Shown here: positions 42,706-51,645 of the stretch, piece after piece | How positions within the stretch are numbered: position 1 is the stretch's first letter | Layout of the letters: every line of letters starts with the position of its first letter | Source of the DNA: Maribacter hydrothermalis | GTDB taxonomy: Bacteria; Bacteroidota; Bacteroidia; Flavobacteriales; Flavobacteriaceae | Reading direction: 5' to 3' | Length of the DNA stretch: 64,000 nt | Assembly (NCBI RefSeq): GCF_001913155.1 | Contig: NZ_CP018760.1 | Span: forward strand, 3,906,001 to 3,970,000 | The notes under the pieces: generated by a model | What the model was told of the DNA's origin: nothing | The model's input: the letters and a program-made list of their open reading frames with translations, nothing else | The model's database searches: none | Made by a program: the position numbers and the translations under genes

Positions 42706-43794
42706 TTATAATTCTTTCAACAAAACTACCCCTTTACTTCCTGAAATAGAAATCCGCCCTTCTCCGTTTTTACCATAGACCGCTTTTATTTCACGTAATT
42801 TTTTGCCTTTATCCAGCATTTTAGAATCTACATCATGAAACGATTTTGGCAAACGTACCAAGCCCTCTTCAAGTACTGCTGAGAAGTCATGCGGAAAGTG
42901 TAGTATGTTGATGCTCACCTCAGAAGATTCTTGCTCTAGGTTAATTCTAGAACTGGCGGTAGTTATACTTTCTATCAAAATATCTGAAATTTTTAAATTT
43001 AAGTCAACATCTTTTTTTAATTGATGTATACGTAGTTTACTAAATTTTAAGTTTCCGTAAAGCGTACCTATTTCATTAATTTCAAGTTCATCTTTATTAG
43101 AATAAAGCTCCAAAGATTCTGCTTGTAGAACATCAATATTACTACCGTTACTATTAAGGCGTATAGTATTTGCATGGTCCATATCTAAGCCTCCATTACT
43201 TATATCTAAGTTGGCATAGTTAATATTTTTAGCTCTTAACTTTCCATATTTAATGTTGATATCTGCCTTGTTCAGATTATCATTCATCCACATATCCCCA
43301 TGTTGTACATCGGCCTTTAAAATACCTACCCAGTCTTCTATAAATACATCTCCAAATTTATTGACAATCTCTAATTCTACCTTTTTAGGGAGGTATACGA
43401 TATAATCTATCTGTATATTACTTCTATCAAAATCAAACGGATTCGCTTTTTCAAATAGGTTAGAAAAGAAACCAGAGTTTTTTTCACTTATTTCATAATT
43501 GACTGAGATAAACTTATCACTGCGTCTTATAGCGGGATTAATTCGTTTCAACAAATCATTGGCATCTTCCTTTTTCTTATCGGTTACGGTAATATTTATG
43601 GTGATAGATACTTCTTCTTTCGTCCATCCATAGATATTAATATTGCCATATTTATTTTCTAAGTGAAGCTCACCTGTATTGTTAAAGGGATATGTCTTGG
43701 TTGTTTCTTTAGAAACCTTTTCTTGCGCTATGGCAGTAAAGCCTACTACCATCGCCAAGGCGAATAGCTTTAGTTTTTTACAAAGTATAACCAT
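42706..43794 (-). CDS. Periplasmic beta-helix-like protein of the sigma operon
   Basis: 362 residues. Signal peptide (about 7-23, LKLFALAMVVGFTAIAQ), then repeated short strands (LHLENKYGNINIYGWTKEEV, VELEIVNKFGDVFIEDWVG, NIKYGKLRAKNINYANLDIS) typical of DUF4097-type adhesin-like beta proteins. Its start overlaps the end of the anti-sigma gene by 17 bases, so it is the third gene of the ECF operon. It may be the envelope sensor or target of that system; this is inference. Confidence 0.72.
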   Translation of the reverse strand: MVILCKKLKLFALAMVVGFTAIAQEKVSKETTKTYPFNNTGELHLENKYGNINIYGWTKEEVSITINITVTDKKKEDANDLLKRINPAIRRSDKFISVNYEISEKNSGFFSNLFEKANPFDFDRSNIQIDYIVYLPKKVELEIVNKFGDVFIEDWVGILKADVQHGDMWMNDNLNKADINIKYGKLRAKNINYANLDISNGGLDMDHANTIRLNSNGSNIDVLQAESLELYSNKDELEINEIGTLYGNLKFSKLRIHQLKKDVDLNLKISDILIESITTASSRINLEQESSEVSINILHFPHDFSAVLEEGLVRLPKSFHDVDSKMLDKGKKLREIKAVYGKNGEGRISISGSKGVVLLKEL

Positions 43795-44317
43795 AATCGT
43801 CGTCTTTTAATTTAGATTCGTTTAACTGCAGCAATAGATTCTCTATAAGTTCTATACGCTTTCTGTAATTAGAAACTATAGCTGCTAGCACCTGCTCATT
43901 GTCTAGGTTATTCTGCATTTCTAGTTTAAGATGGTCATATTCGGTATCTAGCTCTACCATAAAGGATAAAAACTCTTCCTTATCCGCCTCTGACAACTGA
44001 TTGTTGTTTTGTACCAATTGTACTTGGTATGATACCAAACCTTTATAATGCATATCTATATCTTGCAATTCTTGAGACACATAATTGGTTTCAGTAGTAG
44101 GGCTAGCAAAGAATGAAAGTCCTACTAGTCCCGAAATACCCAATAGTATTAGAATACTTGCCGCTATGCGTAACATTGGTGATTTCCAAAGTGGAATCAC
44201 TTTTGGTTTATCTGCGTTTAATTGCGATTCTATATTCGCCCAAATTTTTGCACGGTCAGCCTTGCGGTCATTAAAGACCTGCTTATTATCGCGAATATGT
44301 TTTTCAAATTGGTCCAT
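43778..44317 (-). CDS. Membrane anti-sigma-like protein
   Basis: 179 residues. Cytoplasmic N-terminus (about 1-45), one membrane segment (LRIAASILILLGISGLVGLSFF, about 48-69) and a mostly helical periplasmic part. No zinc-binding HxxxCxxC motif is seen, so it is not a ZAS type. Its role as anti-sigma factor rests on topology and on TAATG coupling to the ECF sigma gene. Confidence 0.75.
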   Translation of the reverse strand: MDQFEKHIRDNKQVFNDRKADRAKIWANIESQLNADKPKVIPLWKSPMLRIAASILILLGISGLVGLSFFASPTTETNYVSQELQDIDMHYKGLVSYQVQLVQNNNQLSEADKEEFLSFMVELDTEYDHLKLEMQNNLDNEQVLAAIVSNYRKRIELIENLLLQLNESKLKDDDYGYTL

Positions 44318-44865
44318 TATAATGTGTTTATAATTTCTACTAGTTTCTTTTTTGCCCTGTGGTATTGAGATTTTGAGGTTGATGTCGTAATCCCCAATAC
44401 ATCACTTATTTCATTATGGTCAAAACCTTCTAATAGGTATAGGTTAATTATTTGTTTATACCCATACGGTAGTTTTTCTATTCCCGATTTTACTTTCATA
44501 ATATCCATTGCATCAATATTTTGATATTCATGTTCATCTTCATTTGTTAAGTGATATTCATTATCATCCATAGCCGCAAGTGGTAGGCGTTTAACTTTTA
44601 AATGGTTTATGCTTTTATTAATGACAATGCGCTTTAACCACGCTCCAAAAGAAGATTCGTACTTGAATTTATCTAGATTTCTAAAGGCATCTACAAAACT
44701 TTCTTGTACAATATCTTCGGCATCTTCTTTAACACCCAAAAACCGCATACTTACATTATACATAGCATCTACATAGAGCTCGTACAGTTGATACTGTGCG
44801 GTTCTATCGCCAGACTTGCTGTTTTCAACAAGAGATTGATGCGTAAAACGGATTTCGGTTTTCAA
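44317..44865 (-). CDS. ECF-family RNA polymerase sigma factor
   Basis: 182 residues. Sigma-2 region (about 20-88: YELYVDAMYNVSMRFLGVKEDAEDIVQESFVDAFRN) and sigma-4 (about 120-178: IEKLPYGYKQIINLYLLEGFDHNEISDVLGITTSTSKSQYH helices, described in pieces). Typical Bacteroidota ECF factor directing an envelope or transport response. Its stop overlaps the anti-sigma start. A TAAATTTG element lies just upstream. Confidence 0.93.
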   Translation of the reverse strand: MKTEIRFTHQSLVENSKSGDRTAQYQLYELYVDAMYNVSMRFLGVKEDAEDIVQESFVDAFRNLDKFKYESSFGAWLKRIVINKSINHLKVKRLPLAAMDDNEYHLTNEDEHEYQNIDAMDIMKVKSGIEKLPYGYKQIINLYLLEGFDHNEISDVLGITTSTSKSQYHRAKKKLVEIINTL

Positions 44866-44918
44866 TTAATTTTAGCCCTTGATTGTACTCTAAACTTGGT
44901 TTCTATTTTAAAGACAAC

Positions 44919-44926
44919 CAAATTTA
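44919..44926 (-). promoter_or_regulatory. -7 promoter element for the ECF sigma operon
   Basis: TAAATTTG on the minus strand, an exact TAnnTTTG match, 54 bases upstream of the sigma gene start. No clear -33. Confidence 0.45.
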
Positions 44927-45090
44927 TAGATGGTTGCATTTAGTATAATTTATTTCATAAAACAGGGTTATGAAGGTAGTATGTATGAAAGGTTAATATG
45001 TTAGCATTTTCTTAAAATTACTTTTTGCTGCAACCTTCTAAAAATTATGTTGTCATTTTGTGGTGTTCATCAATCAATTAAATAAACAAC

Positions 45091-47499
45091 ATGATTAAAA
45101 AACGAAAACAAAAAGTACGCTTAAGGTGGTTAAAAATGACCTCCATTTTCGCAATACTGCTTACTGGTATTCAGCTAATGGCTCAAGAAAATTATACCAT
45201 AAGTGGTAAAATTTCTGACATTGACAACGGAGAAACCCTTTTTGGGGCTTCAGTTTTTTTAGAAGGTACAACTATTGGTGTAGTAACCAATGAATATGGA
45301 TTCTATTCCATTACAGCTCCTGAGGGGAAGTACCGTTTGTTAATTACTTACATGGGGTATGCAGATATTAAACAAGAGGTTAACTTGAATAGAAATCAGA
45401 ATTTCAATTTTGAAATTTCCGAGTCTTCCACAAAATTAGACGAAGTAGAAGTTACTGCGGAAGAATCTGAAATTGCCGTTTTACGTAAACCAGAAATGAG
45501 TGTTCTTAAAATGAATATTGAAACAGTGAAGCAAATGCCCGTGGTTTTGGGCGAAGTAGATATTCTAAAGTCTCTACAAATGCTTCCGGGAGTAACTAAT
45601 AACGGTGAAGGTACTGGCGGTTTTCATGTTAGGGGAGGTGCAGGCGATCAGAACTTGGTGCTCTTAGACGAGGCTATTATTTACAATACTTCGCACATGT
45701 TCGGTTTTTTCTCAGTCTTTAATGCGGATGCTATTAAAGATGTAAAATTGTATAAAGGTGGTATACCCGCAAGATATGGCGGTCGTGTTTCGTCGGTCTT
45801 AGATGTGCGCCAAAAAGATGGTAACAGCAAACGATTTGCAGCAACAGGTGGTATTGGTATTATATCTAGCCGTTTGGCTTTAGAGGCTCCCTTATTTAAA
45901 GAAAAAGGGTCTTTTTTAATTGCAGGTAGACGCTCATATGCTGATATTTTATTGAAAGCTGCAGGGGAAGATAATAGTGTTAGTTTTTATGATTTAAACC
46001 TAAAAACGAATTATAAAATAAACACGAATAATAGACTCTTTCTCTCCGGATATTTTGGCAGGGATGCTTTTGAGTTGGGAGAAAATTTCAGCAGTTCTTA
46101 TGGGAACTCCACAGCCAATCTTCGTTGGAACCATATTTTTAACGACAAACTCTTTTCAAATCTTTCTGCAGTGTATAGCAAGTACGATTATGAATTGGGA
46201 ATTACATCGGCGGAGTTCGATTGGGTTTCATCTATCATCAATTACAACCTAAAATATGACTTAAAGTATTACTTCAGCGATACCTTTAAACTAGATTTTG
46301 GAGCAAGTGGTATTCATTATGAATTTGACCCTGGTGAGATTATACCAACCTCTGAGACTTCTGCAGTGAACCCTTTAGTGTTAGATAAAAAGAAGGCTTT
46401 GGAAACGGGTATATATGTTGATGCTGAACATAAATTGACCGAAAAGTTAACCGCTCAGTATGGATTACGCTACAGTGCATTTTCTAGACTTGGTGGTCAG
46501 CCAATGACAGAATATTTCAATAATCAGCCAGTAGTCTATAATTCAGACTTAGGCATTTATGAACGTGGAACCGCAGTTGGTGAAACCGTTTATGAAAAAG
46601 GTGATGTCATTAAAACCTTTGGAAATTTAGAGCCCAGAGCTTCATTGGCATATTCCATAAATGATAATTCTTCCTTAAAAGCTGGCTTCTCTAGGGTTGC
46701 ACAATACATTCATTTATTATCGAATACTTCATCTGCCACGCCGTTAGATGTTTGGGCGCCAAGTGGACAGTATATTGACCCGCAATTATCTAATCAGTAT
46801 GCATTAGGTTACTTTCGAAACTTTAAAAACAAAGCCTACTCTATGGAGGCAGAAGTGTACTATAAGAATACCGATAATAGAATTGATTATATAGATGGGT
46901 CCGATTTAATTGGTCAAAACACCATTGAGACCGAAATATTAAAAGGAGAATCTAGAGCTTATGGACTAGAGCTTTTATTAAGAAAAAACGAAGGTGATTT
47001 TACAGGGTGGATTTCTTATACTCTCTCTAAATCTGAACAACGTACTCCCGGTGGTTCTGCTGGTGGCTTAGGGATAAGTGATGGTGAATGGTACAACACT
47101 CCGTATGATAGAACACATGATATTTCTATTTCTGGATCCTATAAATTAAATGAAAAATGGAGTTTTGGAACCAACCTAGTTTTCCAGACCGGTAGACCTG
47201 TTACGTACCCAAATGGGCAGTATGAGTATGAGGGCGTTTCCATTGCCAGTTATTCCGATAGAAATTCTGATAGATTACCGGCGTATCATCGCTTAGATCT
47301 ATCGGTTAATTACAAACCGAATAAAAAGCCCGATGCCAAATTAAAAGGGGAGTGGGTACTAGGCATCTACAATGCCTATAACCGTAAAAATGCGGCATCT
47401 GTTTCTTTTGGACAGAATATAGAAACTGGAGCAAATGAAGCTACCAGAACTGCAATTTTCGGTATTGTGCCATCTATCACTTATAACTTTAAATTTTAA
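45091..47499 (+). CDS. TonB-dependent outer-membrane receptor
   Basis: 802 residues. Signal peptide within the first ~33 residues; an in-frame M16 (MTSIFAILLTGIQLMAQ) is an alternative start. A carboxypeptidase-regulatory-like beta domain follows (YTISGKISDIDNGETLFGAS, about 35-110), then the plug (VDILKSLQMLPGV, GGFHVRGGAGDQNLVLLDEA, VKLYKGGIPARYGGR) and a 22-strand-type barrel ending in IVPSITYNFKF with the terminal aromatic. Import substrate unknown. Four bases from the DUF4249 gene, its usual partner. Confidence 0.93.
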   Translation: MIKKRKQKVRLRWLKMTSIFAILLTGIQLMAQENYTISGKISDIDNGETLFGASVFLEGTTIGVVTNEYGFYSITAPEGKYRLLITYMGYADIKQEVNLNRNQNFNFEISESSTKLDEVEVTAEESEIAVLRKPEMSVLKMNIETVKQMPVVLGEVDILKSLQMLPGVTNNGEGTGGFHVRGGAGDQNLVLLDEAIIYNTSHMFGFFSVFNADAIKDVKLYKGGIPARYGGRVSSVLDVRQKDGNSKRFAATGGIGIISSRLALEAPLFKEKGSFLIAGRRSYADILLKAAGEDNSVSFYDLNLKTNYKINTNNRLFLSGYFGRDAFELGENFSSSYGNSTANLRWNHIFNDKLFSNLSAVYSKYDYELGITSAEFDWVSSIINYNLKYDLKYYFSDTFKLDFGASGIHYEFDPGEIIPTSETSAVNPLVLDKKKALETGIYVDAEHKLTEKLTAQYGLRYSAFSRLGGQPMTEYFNNQPVVYNSDLGIYERGTAVGETVYEKGDVIKTFGNLEPRASLAYSINDNSSLKAGFSRVAQYIHLLSNTSSATPLDVWAPSGQYIDPQLSNQYALGYFRNFKNKAYSMEAEVYYKNTDNRIDYIDGSDLIGQNTIETEILKGESRAYGLELLLRKNEGDFTGWISYTLSKSEQRTPGGSAGGLGISDGEWYNTPYDRTHDISISGSYKLNEKWSFGTNLVFQTGRPVTYPNGQYEYEGVSIASYSDRNSDRLPAYHRLDLSVNYKPNKKPDAKLKGEWVLGIYNAYNRKNAASVSFGQNIETGANEATRTAIFGIVPSITYNFKF

Positions 47500-47502
47500 G
47501 AC

Positions 47503-48342
47503 ATGCAAAATCCAATAAAATATATAACACTTTTATTTTTATGTACCCTAGTCTCATGTTCAGATGTTATCGATGTTGACGTACAAACCGATACACTGCG
47601 CTTGGTGGTAGAAGCTTCGTTAGATTGGGAAAAAGGAACAACTGGTAATGAGCAAAGTATTACGCTACGTACTTCTACACCTTTTTTTGAAACACAAAGC
47701 ACTGATGTTATCGGTGCAGAAGTTAGTGTTACCAATGATAACACTGGTGAAGTAAACCTTTTCACAGATCAGAATAATGGCACCTACACGACCACTACTT
47801 TTAATCCAGAATTAGGTGCTAGCTACACTTTAGAAATTGTATATGACGGGGAAACCTATACGGCTAGCGATACCTTAAATGCTGTTCCTGATATTACAGA
47901 GGTATATCAAGATACTGAAGATGGTTTCGATGATGAAACTATTGAATTACATATTGTTTTTACTGACTTTGAAGAAGAAGGAGATAGTTATTTTTTCAAA
48001 TTTAAAAGACCTCAAGATCTTTTACCAACCCTTGAATTGGGTGATGATGAGTTCATAAACGGAAATGAGGTTGACTGGTGGTACGAAATTGACGATGATG
48101 AAGATGAAGAAATTAAACCGTTAGCCCCTGGTGATGTAGTAAATATAACCATGCATAGTATTTCTAGACCTTATTATAATTATATGGATATTGTAATTGA
48201 CCAAATGGGCGGTGTTGGTATTTTCTCAGCTACACCTGTAGACGTAAAAGGAAATTGTATTAATACAACAAATCCCGATAAATACGCACATGGCTATTTT
48301 AGGGTTACTCAGAAAAATACGATAACGTATACTGTAGAGTAA
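47503..48342 (+). CDS. DUF4249 outer-membrane lipoprotein
   Basis: 279 residues. Lipoprotein signal LFLCTLVSCSD with lipid-attachment Cys19. The mature protein is beta-rich (LRLVVEASLDWEKGT, VTNDNTGEVNLFTDQNNGTY, SYTLEIVYDGETYTA) and ends NTITYTVE. DUF4249 lipoproteins travel with TonB receptors and probably act as SusD-like lids. A partial duplicate of its last ~52 codons lies 1.4 kb downstream (49741-49918). Confidence 0.88.
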   Translation: MQNPIKYITLLFLCTLVSCSDVIDVDVQTDTLRLVVEASLDWEKGTTGNEQSITLRTSTPFFETQSTDVIGAEVSVTNDNTGEVNLFTDQNNGTYTTTTFNPELGASYTLEIVYDGETYTASDTLNAVPDITEVYQDTEDGFDDETIELHIVFTDFEEEGDSYFFKFKRPQDLLPTLELGDDEFINGNEVDWWYEIDDDEDEEIKPLAPGDVVNITMHSISRPYYNYMDIVIDQMGGVGIFSATPVDVKGNCINTTNPDKYAHGYFRVTQKNTITYTVE

Positions 48343-48361
48343 TTCCTTGTAATTAATAAGT

Positions 48362-48397
48362 AAGCATAAATCCTAATGAATTAGGGTTTATGCTTTT
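48362..48397 (+). terminator. Terminator after the DUF4249 gene
   Basis: Stem AAGCATAAATCCTAA / TTAGGGTTTATGCTT with one wobble pair, loop TGAA, then T run. Twenty bases after the DUF4249 stop. Confidence 0.85.
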
Positions 48398-48515
48398 AGA
48401 TTAAATCGTGAATTTAGCTTTATTAACTTTAGAGTTATATGATGTGCTATATAAATTTTTTACGAAATTTTGTCAGGTATTTGAAAAATGTAGTACACTA
48501 TTGTATAGTAAAAAT

Positions 48516-49661
48516 TTATTGTTTTATTTCCAGAACTGATTTACCATGTTCATTATCCGGATTCAATTCAATAGATTTTTCATACATTTTAATAGCTTCG
48601 TATTTCTTATCTGCTATTAACAGTGCTTCACCATAGCTATCATATACATTAGAGCTATTTGGGAATAACATAGTATTCAATTTAAAAACTTCTAATGCTT
48701 TTTCCATTTCTCCCTGTCCAATTAAGTTGTATCCCCATGTATTTAAATCTTCTTCGGAATGATTGTATAAAGCATTAGCCTTTTGAGTTTCTATAGATAA
48801 TTCTATTGCATTGTCCAGTGTTTTTTTATATAATTCATTGCGCGAGTTCTCATCTAATGTCTCTGCATATGCTTTAATAATTGTATTGATAATTAATGCA
48901 GGGTTATCTTTAAAAATATAATGACCACTACCTTCAGCAATCAATTCAATTCTGTTAGGTTCAGCATCTACAAAATCTTTATGTGCTTTTTTTATAAGTG
49001 TCCAGTATTCATCTGGGTAGCCCCTATTAATAGGTGATGTTATATCTATTGCAGGAACGCTAGGAGGGAATTTAACTTCTCGTAACAGTTTAACCGTTTC
49101 AGGATACGTTTTATATAGGTAATAGTTTCCAAGAGTTTCAGGGCTTTTTGGCGGTGTTGGTTGTTGGGCCATTATATTAAGTACATCGTCAGTATAAACG
49201 TCTACCAAATTAGCGTCAATACGAACTACATATTTTACTTTTTCAGGATGCTTAGACGCGTAAAGTGTTGTATAAAAGCCACCGTAAGAATGTGGTACCA
49301 GAATAATTTCATTATCATATCCTAACTTAGATAGTCCGGTTTCTAATTCAGTAATACCATTTATTATTCCAAAATCTATGTCATTTTTTAGATTAGGGTT
49401 CACTTCACTTTGTCCAAAACCTGTACGGTCATATGTAATTAATGTGGTACCTGTAACTTTTTGTATTCTTTCTAAAATATTGTCCCATACTGATCCTTCA
49501 TTTCCTGCACCGGACTCAAATAGAATAGGGGTTCCTTCTCCTTTAATTATTTTAAAATGCATTTTATAACCGCCAATATCTACCAGTGTATCTAGTTGCT
49601 GTGAATGCATGTAAAATGATAAGAATGTTGAAAATAATAGAGTTAGGTAGCGCTGTTTCAT
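48516..49661 (-). CDS. Secreted alpha/beta-hydrolase with C-terminal TPR repeats
   Basis: 381 residues. Signal peptide (about 1-20, LTLLFSTFLSFYMHSQQ). Hydrolase core with ILFESGAGNEGSVWDNI, TYDRTGFGQSE, nucleophile Ser in VPHSYGGFY (the usual first Gly of GxSxG is Pro here) and a late GSGHYIFKDNP carrying the catalytic His. From about residue 315 two TPR units (MEKALEVFKLNTMLFPNSS, KYEAIKMYEKSIELNPDN). Substrate unknown. The gene sits exactly between the DUF4249 terminator and a duplicated DUF4249 3' end, so it was probably brought in with that duplication. Confidence 0.83.
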   Translation of the reverse strand: MKQRYLTLLFSTFLSFYMHSQQLDTLVDIGGYKMHFKIIKGEGTPILFESGAGNEGSVWDNILERIQKVTGTTLITYDRTGFGQSEVNPNLKNDIDFGIINGITELETGLSKLGYDNEIILVPHSYGGFYTTLYASKHPEKVKYVVRIDANLVDVYTDDVLNIMAQQPTPPKSPETLGNYYLYKTYPETVKLLREVKFPPSVPAIDITSPINRGYPDEYWTLIKKAHKDFVDAEPNRIELIAEGSGHYIFKDNPALIINTIIKAYAETLDENSRNELYKKTLDNAIELSIETQKANALYNHSEEDLNTWGYNLIGQGEMEKALEVFKLNTMLFPNSSNVYDSYGEALLIADKKYEAIKMYEKSIELNPDNEHGKSVLEIKQ

Positions 49662-49740
49662 TTTGTTGGTTTTAGGTTGATTTTATATAACAGTTTGACA
49701 CAATTATGCCATCAAAAATATAATCTTTAGCTTTTATTTA

Positions 49741-49918
49741 TAGATCGTATTACAATTTTATGGATATTGTAATTGACCTAATGGGCGGCATTGGTATTTT
49801 TTCAGCCACACCTGTAGACATAAAAGGAAATTGCATTAATACAACAAATCCCGATAATTATGCTCATGGGTATTTTAGGATTATTCAGAAAAATACGATA
49901 AGGTATACGGTAAAGTAG
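49741..49918 (+). pseudogene. Duplicate of the DUF4249 3' end
   Basis: About 178 bases align base-for-base with 48164-48341, with roughly 22 differences counted by eye and no indel. An open frame remains from an ATG at 49760 (MDIVIDLMGGIGIFSATPVD...) for 52 codons to TAG. Most changes are silent or conservative (V to I). There is no signal sequence or N-terminal part, so it cannot be a working lipoprotein. Confidence 0.88.
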
Positions 49919-49940
49919 AAGACCTTTATTTAATTATTAA

Positions 49941-49980
49941 AAACACCAAGCCCCAAAGAAATTTTAGGCTTGGTGTTTTT
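49941..49980. terminator. Bidirectional terminator
   Basis: Perfect twelve-base stem AAACACCAAGCC / GGCTTGGTGTTT flanked by A and T runs, 22 bases after the DUF4249 remnant and 63 bases before the end of the minus-strand VOC gene. The interval 49662-50042 otherwise holds only the remnant. Confidence 0.8.
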
Positions 49981-50042
49981 AGATTTTAAGTTGAATGCGT
50001 TTAATGGAAAATACTACCCGGGTTATTTTAAAAGTATAGTGT

Positions 50043-50537
50043 CTAGTTTGGGGAATGCAGTCCCATCTTATTTCCTTCAGAGTCCAAGAATATAGCGTAG
50101 TATCCACTTTCATCGGCGTGTAATGATTTTGGTACCATTATCTCTCCGCCATTTTGCGCTACCTTATCAAGAATTGTTTGTAGGTTGTCTCCGCCATTTA
50201 AATATATGGTTACGCCATTTGCCGAGGGTAGATAACCTTCTGCTTTCATTATGACTCCCGTAACCATTTGTCCTTCATATGGCAATACACCCATTTGCAT
50301 TTCTGGGAATTCCATTTTTTCAATGTTAATATCCAAAATTGCTTTATAAAAATCGACTGCTCTTGAAATGTCGGTTGCGGGAATTTCAAAAATTGAAATA
50401 AAACTTTTCATATGGTTTGTGTTTTGTGTTTCGGTTGAATCTAACTGTGTATTCTCGGCATTGGTTTTGTCTTGACCATTACAGTCTAGAATGCAGAAGG
50501 AAAATAGTACCGTAAGGTATAGGATTGTCTTTTTCAT
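50043..50537 (-). CDS. Exported VOC-fold protein
   Basis: 164 residues. N-terminal export signal (ILYLTVLFSFCILDC, about 5-19) with a poor lipobox-like ending (LDC), then a Thr/Asn-rich linker to about residue 41. A single VOC module follows: SFISIFEIPATDISRAVDFY (about 44-63), GVTIYLNGGDN, and SGYYAIFLDSEGNKMGLHSPN at the end. Similar cytoplasmic proteins start at the internal Met (about residue 43, MKSFISIFEI); here an export signal has been added. Function unknown. 75 bases downstream of the AraC gene on the same strand. Confidence 0.78.
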   Translation of the reverse strand: MKKTILYLTVLFSFCILDCNGQDKTNAENTQLDSTETQNTNHMKSFISIFEIPATDISRAVDFYKAILDINIEKMEFPEMQMGVLPYEGQMVTGVIMKAEGYLPSANGVTIYLNGGDNLQTILDKVAQNGGEIMVPKSLHADESGYYAIFLDSEGNKMGLHSPN

Positions 50538-50611
50538 ATGTTCTGTTTATGTATAAAGTACAAAGATGAAGTATTAAAGAAGTATAAAATTGTAAAAATG
50601 CGACACGCTAA

Positions 50612-51454
50612 TTATTTGTAGAAAAGCGTTGAAAGCGCCATGTTTTCATTCCCTAAAAACTCCTTTGGGTTGATTCCTGTAAACTCCTTAAAATCTTTAG
50701 TAAAATGGGCTTGGTCAAAATATTCACTTTCGTAGGCAACCTTGGTAAGGTTGTCCGACTTTTTGTTCAGCAACAGTTTTAATGCAGTTTGGAGCCGTAT
50801 TACTTTGCCTAACTGTTTTGGACTAACACCAATTTGTTTTTTAAAGTTCCGTTCTAGTTGCCTTCTCTTAGACAAGTCATCTTTAAGAATTGTGGTTATT
50901 GATTCTGTTCCTTTAGATAATAACAGCGCATCGAGGGTTTGTTTTACGATAGTATCAATGGTTGCTTTATCATTCATTTTTTCTAAAAGAAAGTTTTCTA
51001 TGATTTCAATGCGTTGCTTACTGTCTTTAGCATCTATTATCTTTTGCTCCAATTCTTTTGCACTATTCTTTTCGAACAAGAATTCAATTGGAGTTTCTTT
51101 ATTTGCTAAATCTTTAATGGGTGTAGTCACAAAATTGGCAAAGCCATAAGGGTAAAACCGAATTGCAAATGTGTTTACATAGCCTGTTGGCTCTATAAAA
51201 AATGGTTCAATGGTCTGTCCAAGAACCATGGCACGCGGTTGCAATATAAATTCATCGTCCGATGTATAACGCTTTATGTCGTCACCAAGAATAAAAGCCA
51301 TTTCAATGCAACCATCAGGTATAATTCGCTGTCTTTCTGAACTGTATTCAGCAGGAATTTCTAAAGTCCAATAGCAACTAACAAGAGATTCTAAATCTGA
51401 ATGAGGTTGAAATGTTTGGTAGTTCATTGGTGTTTTTTGAAGAAGGTTTAACAT
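50612..51454 (-). CDS. AraC family transcriptional regulator
   Basis: 280 residues from 51454; the in-frame Met ten codons later (MNYQTFQPHSDLESLVSCYW) is the more typical start for the DUF6597-type N-terminal domain. Cupin-like sensor region (IIPDGCIEMAFILGDD, about 44-59), then a C-terminal double helix-turn-helix (RRQLERNFKKQIGVSPKQLG, LTKVAYESEYFDQAHFTKDFKEFTGINPKEF). Likely activates the exported VOC gene downstream. Confidence 0.85.
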   Translation of the reverse strand: MLNLLQKTPMNYQTFQPHSDLESLVSCYWTLEIPAEYSSERQRIIPDGCIEMAFILGDDIKRYTSDDEFILQPRAMVLGQTIEPFFIEPTGYVNTFAIRFYPYGFANFVTTPIKDLANKETPIEFLFEKNSAKELEQKIIDAKDSKQRIEIIENFLLEKMNDKATIDTIVKQTLDALLLSKGTESITTILKDDLSKRRQLERNFKKQIGVSPKQLGKVIRLQTALKLLLNKKSDNLTKVAYESEYFDQAHFTKDFKEFTGINPKEFLGNENMALSTLFYK

Positions 51455-51645
51455 CTAAGTTAAAATCCGTTAGGTTTTAAGGTTTTTTTATTCCCATTTT
51501 AGAACTATACTAAAGATTATTGTTTAGTTTTATTTTTACTAGTTCAAGTAAGCTATCGGGATTAGCGACTTTATAAATTTAGACTGACCTCACGATTTAT
51601 CTTTAAAGTCCGCATTACGTTAAGGTTTTGTTACCTGCTGGCTTT

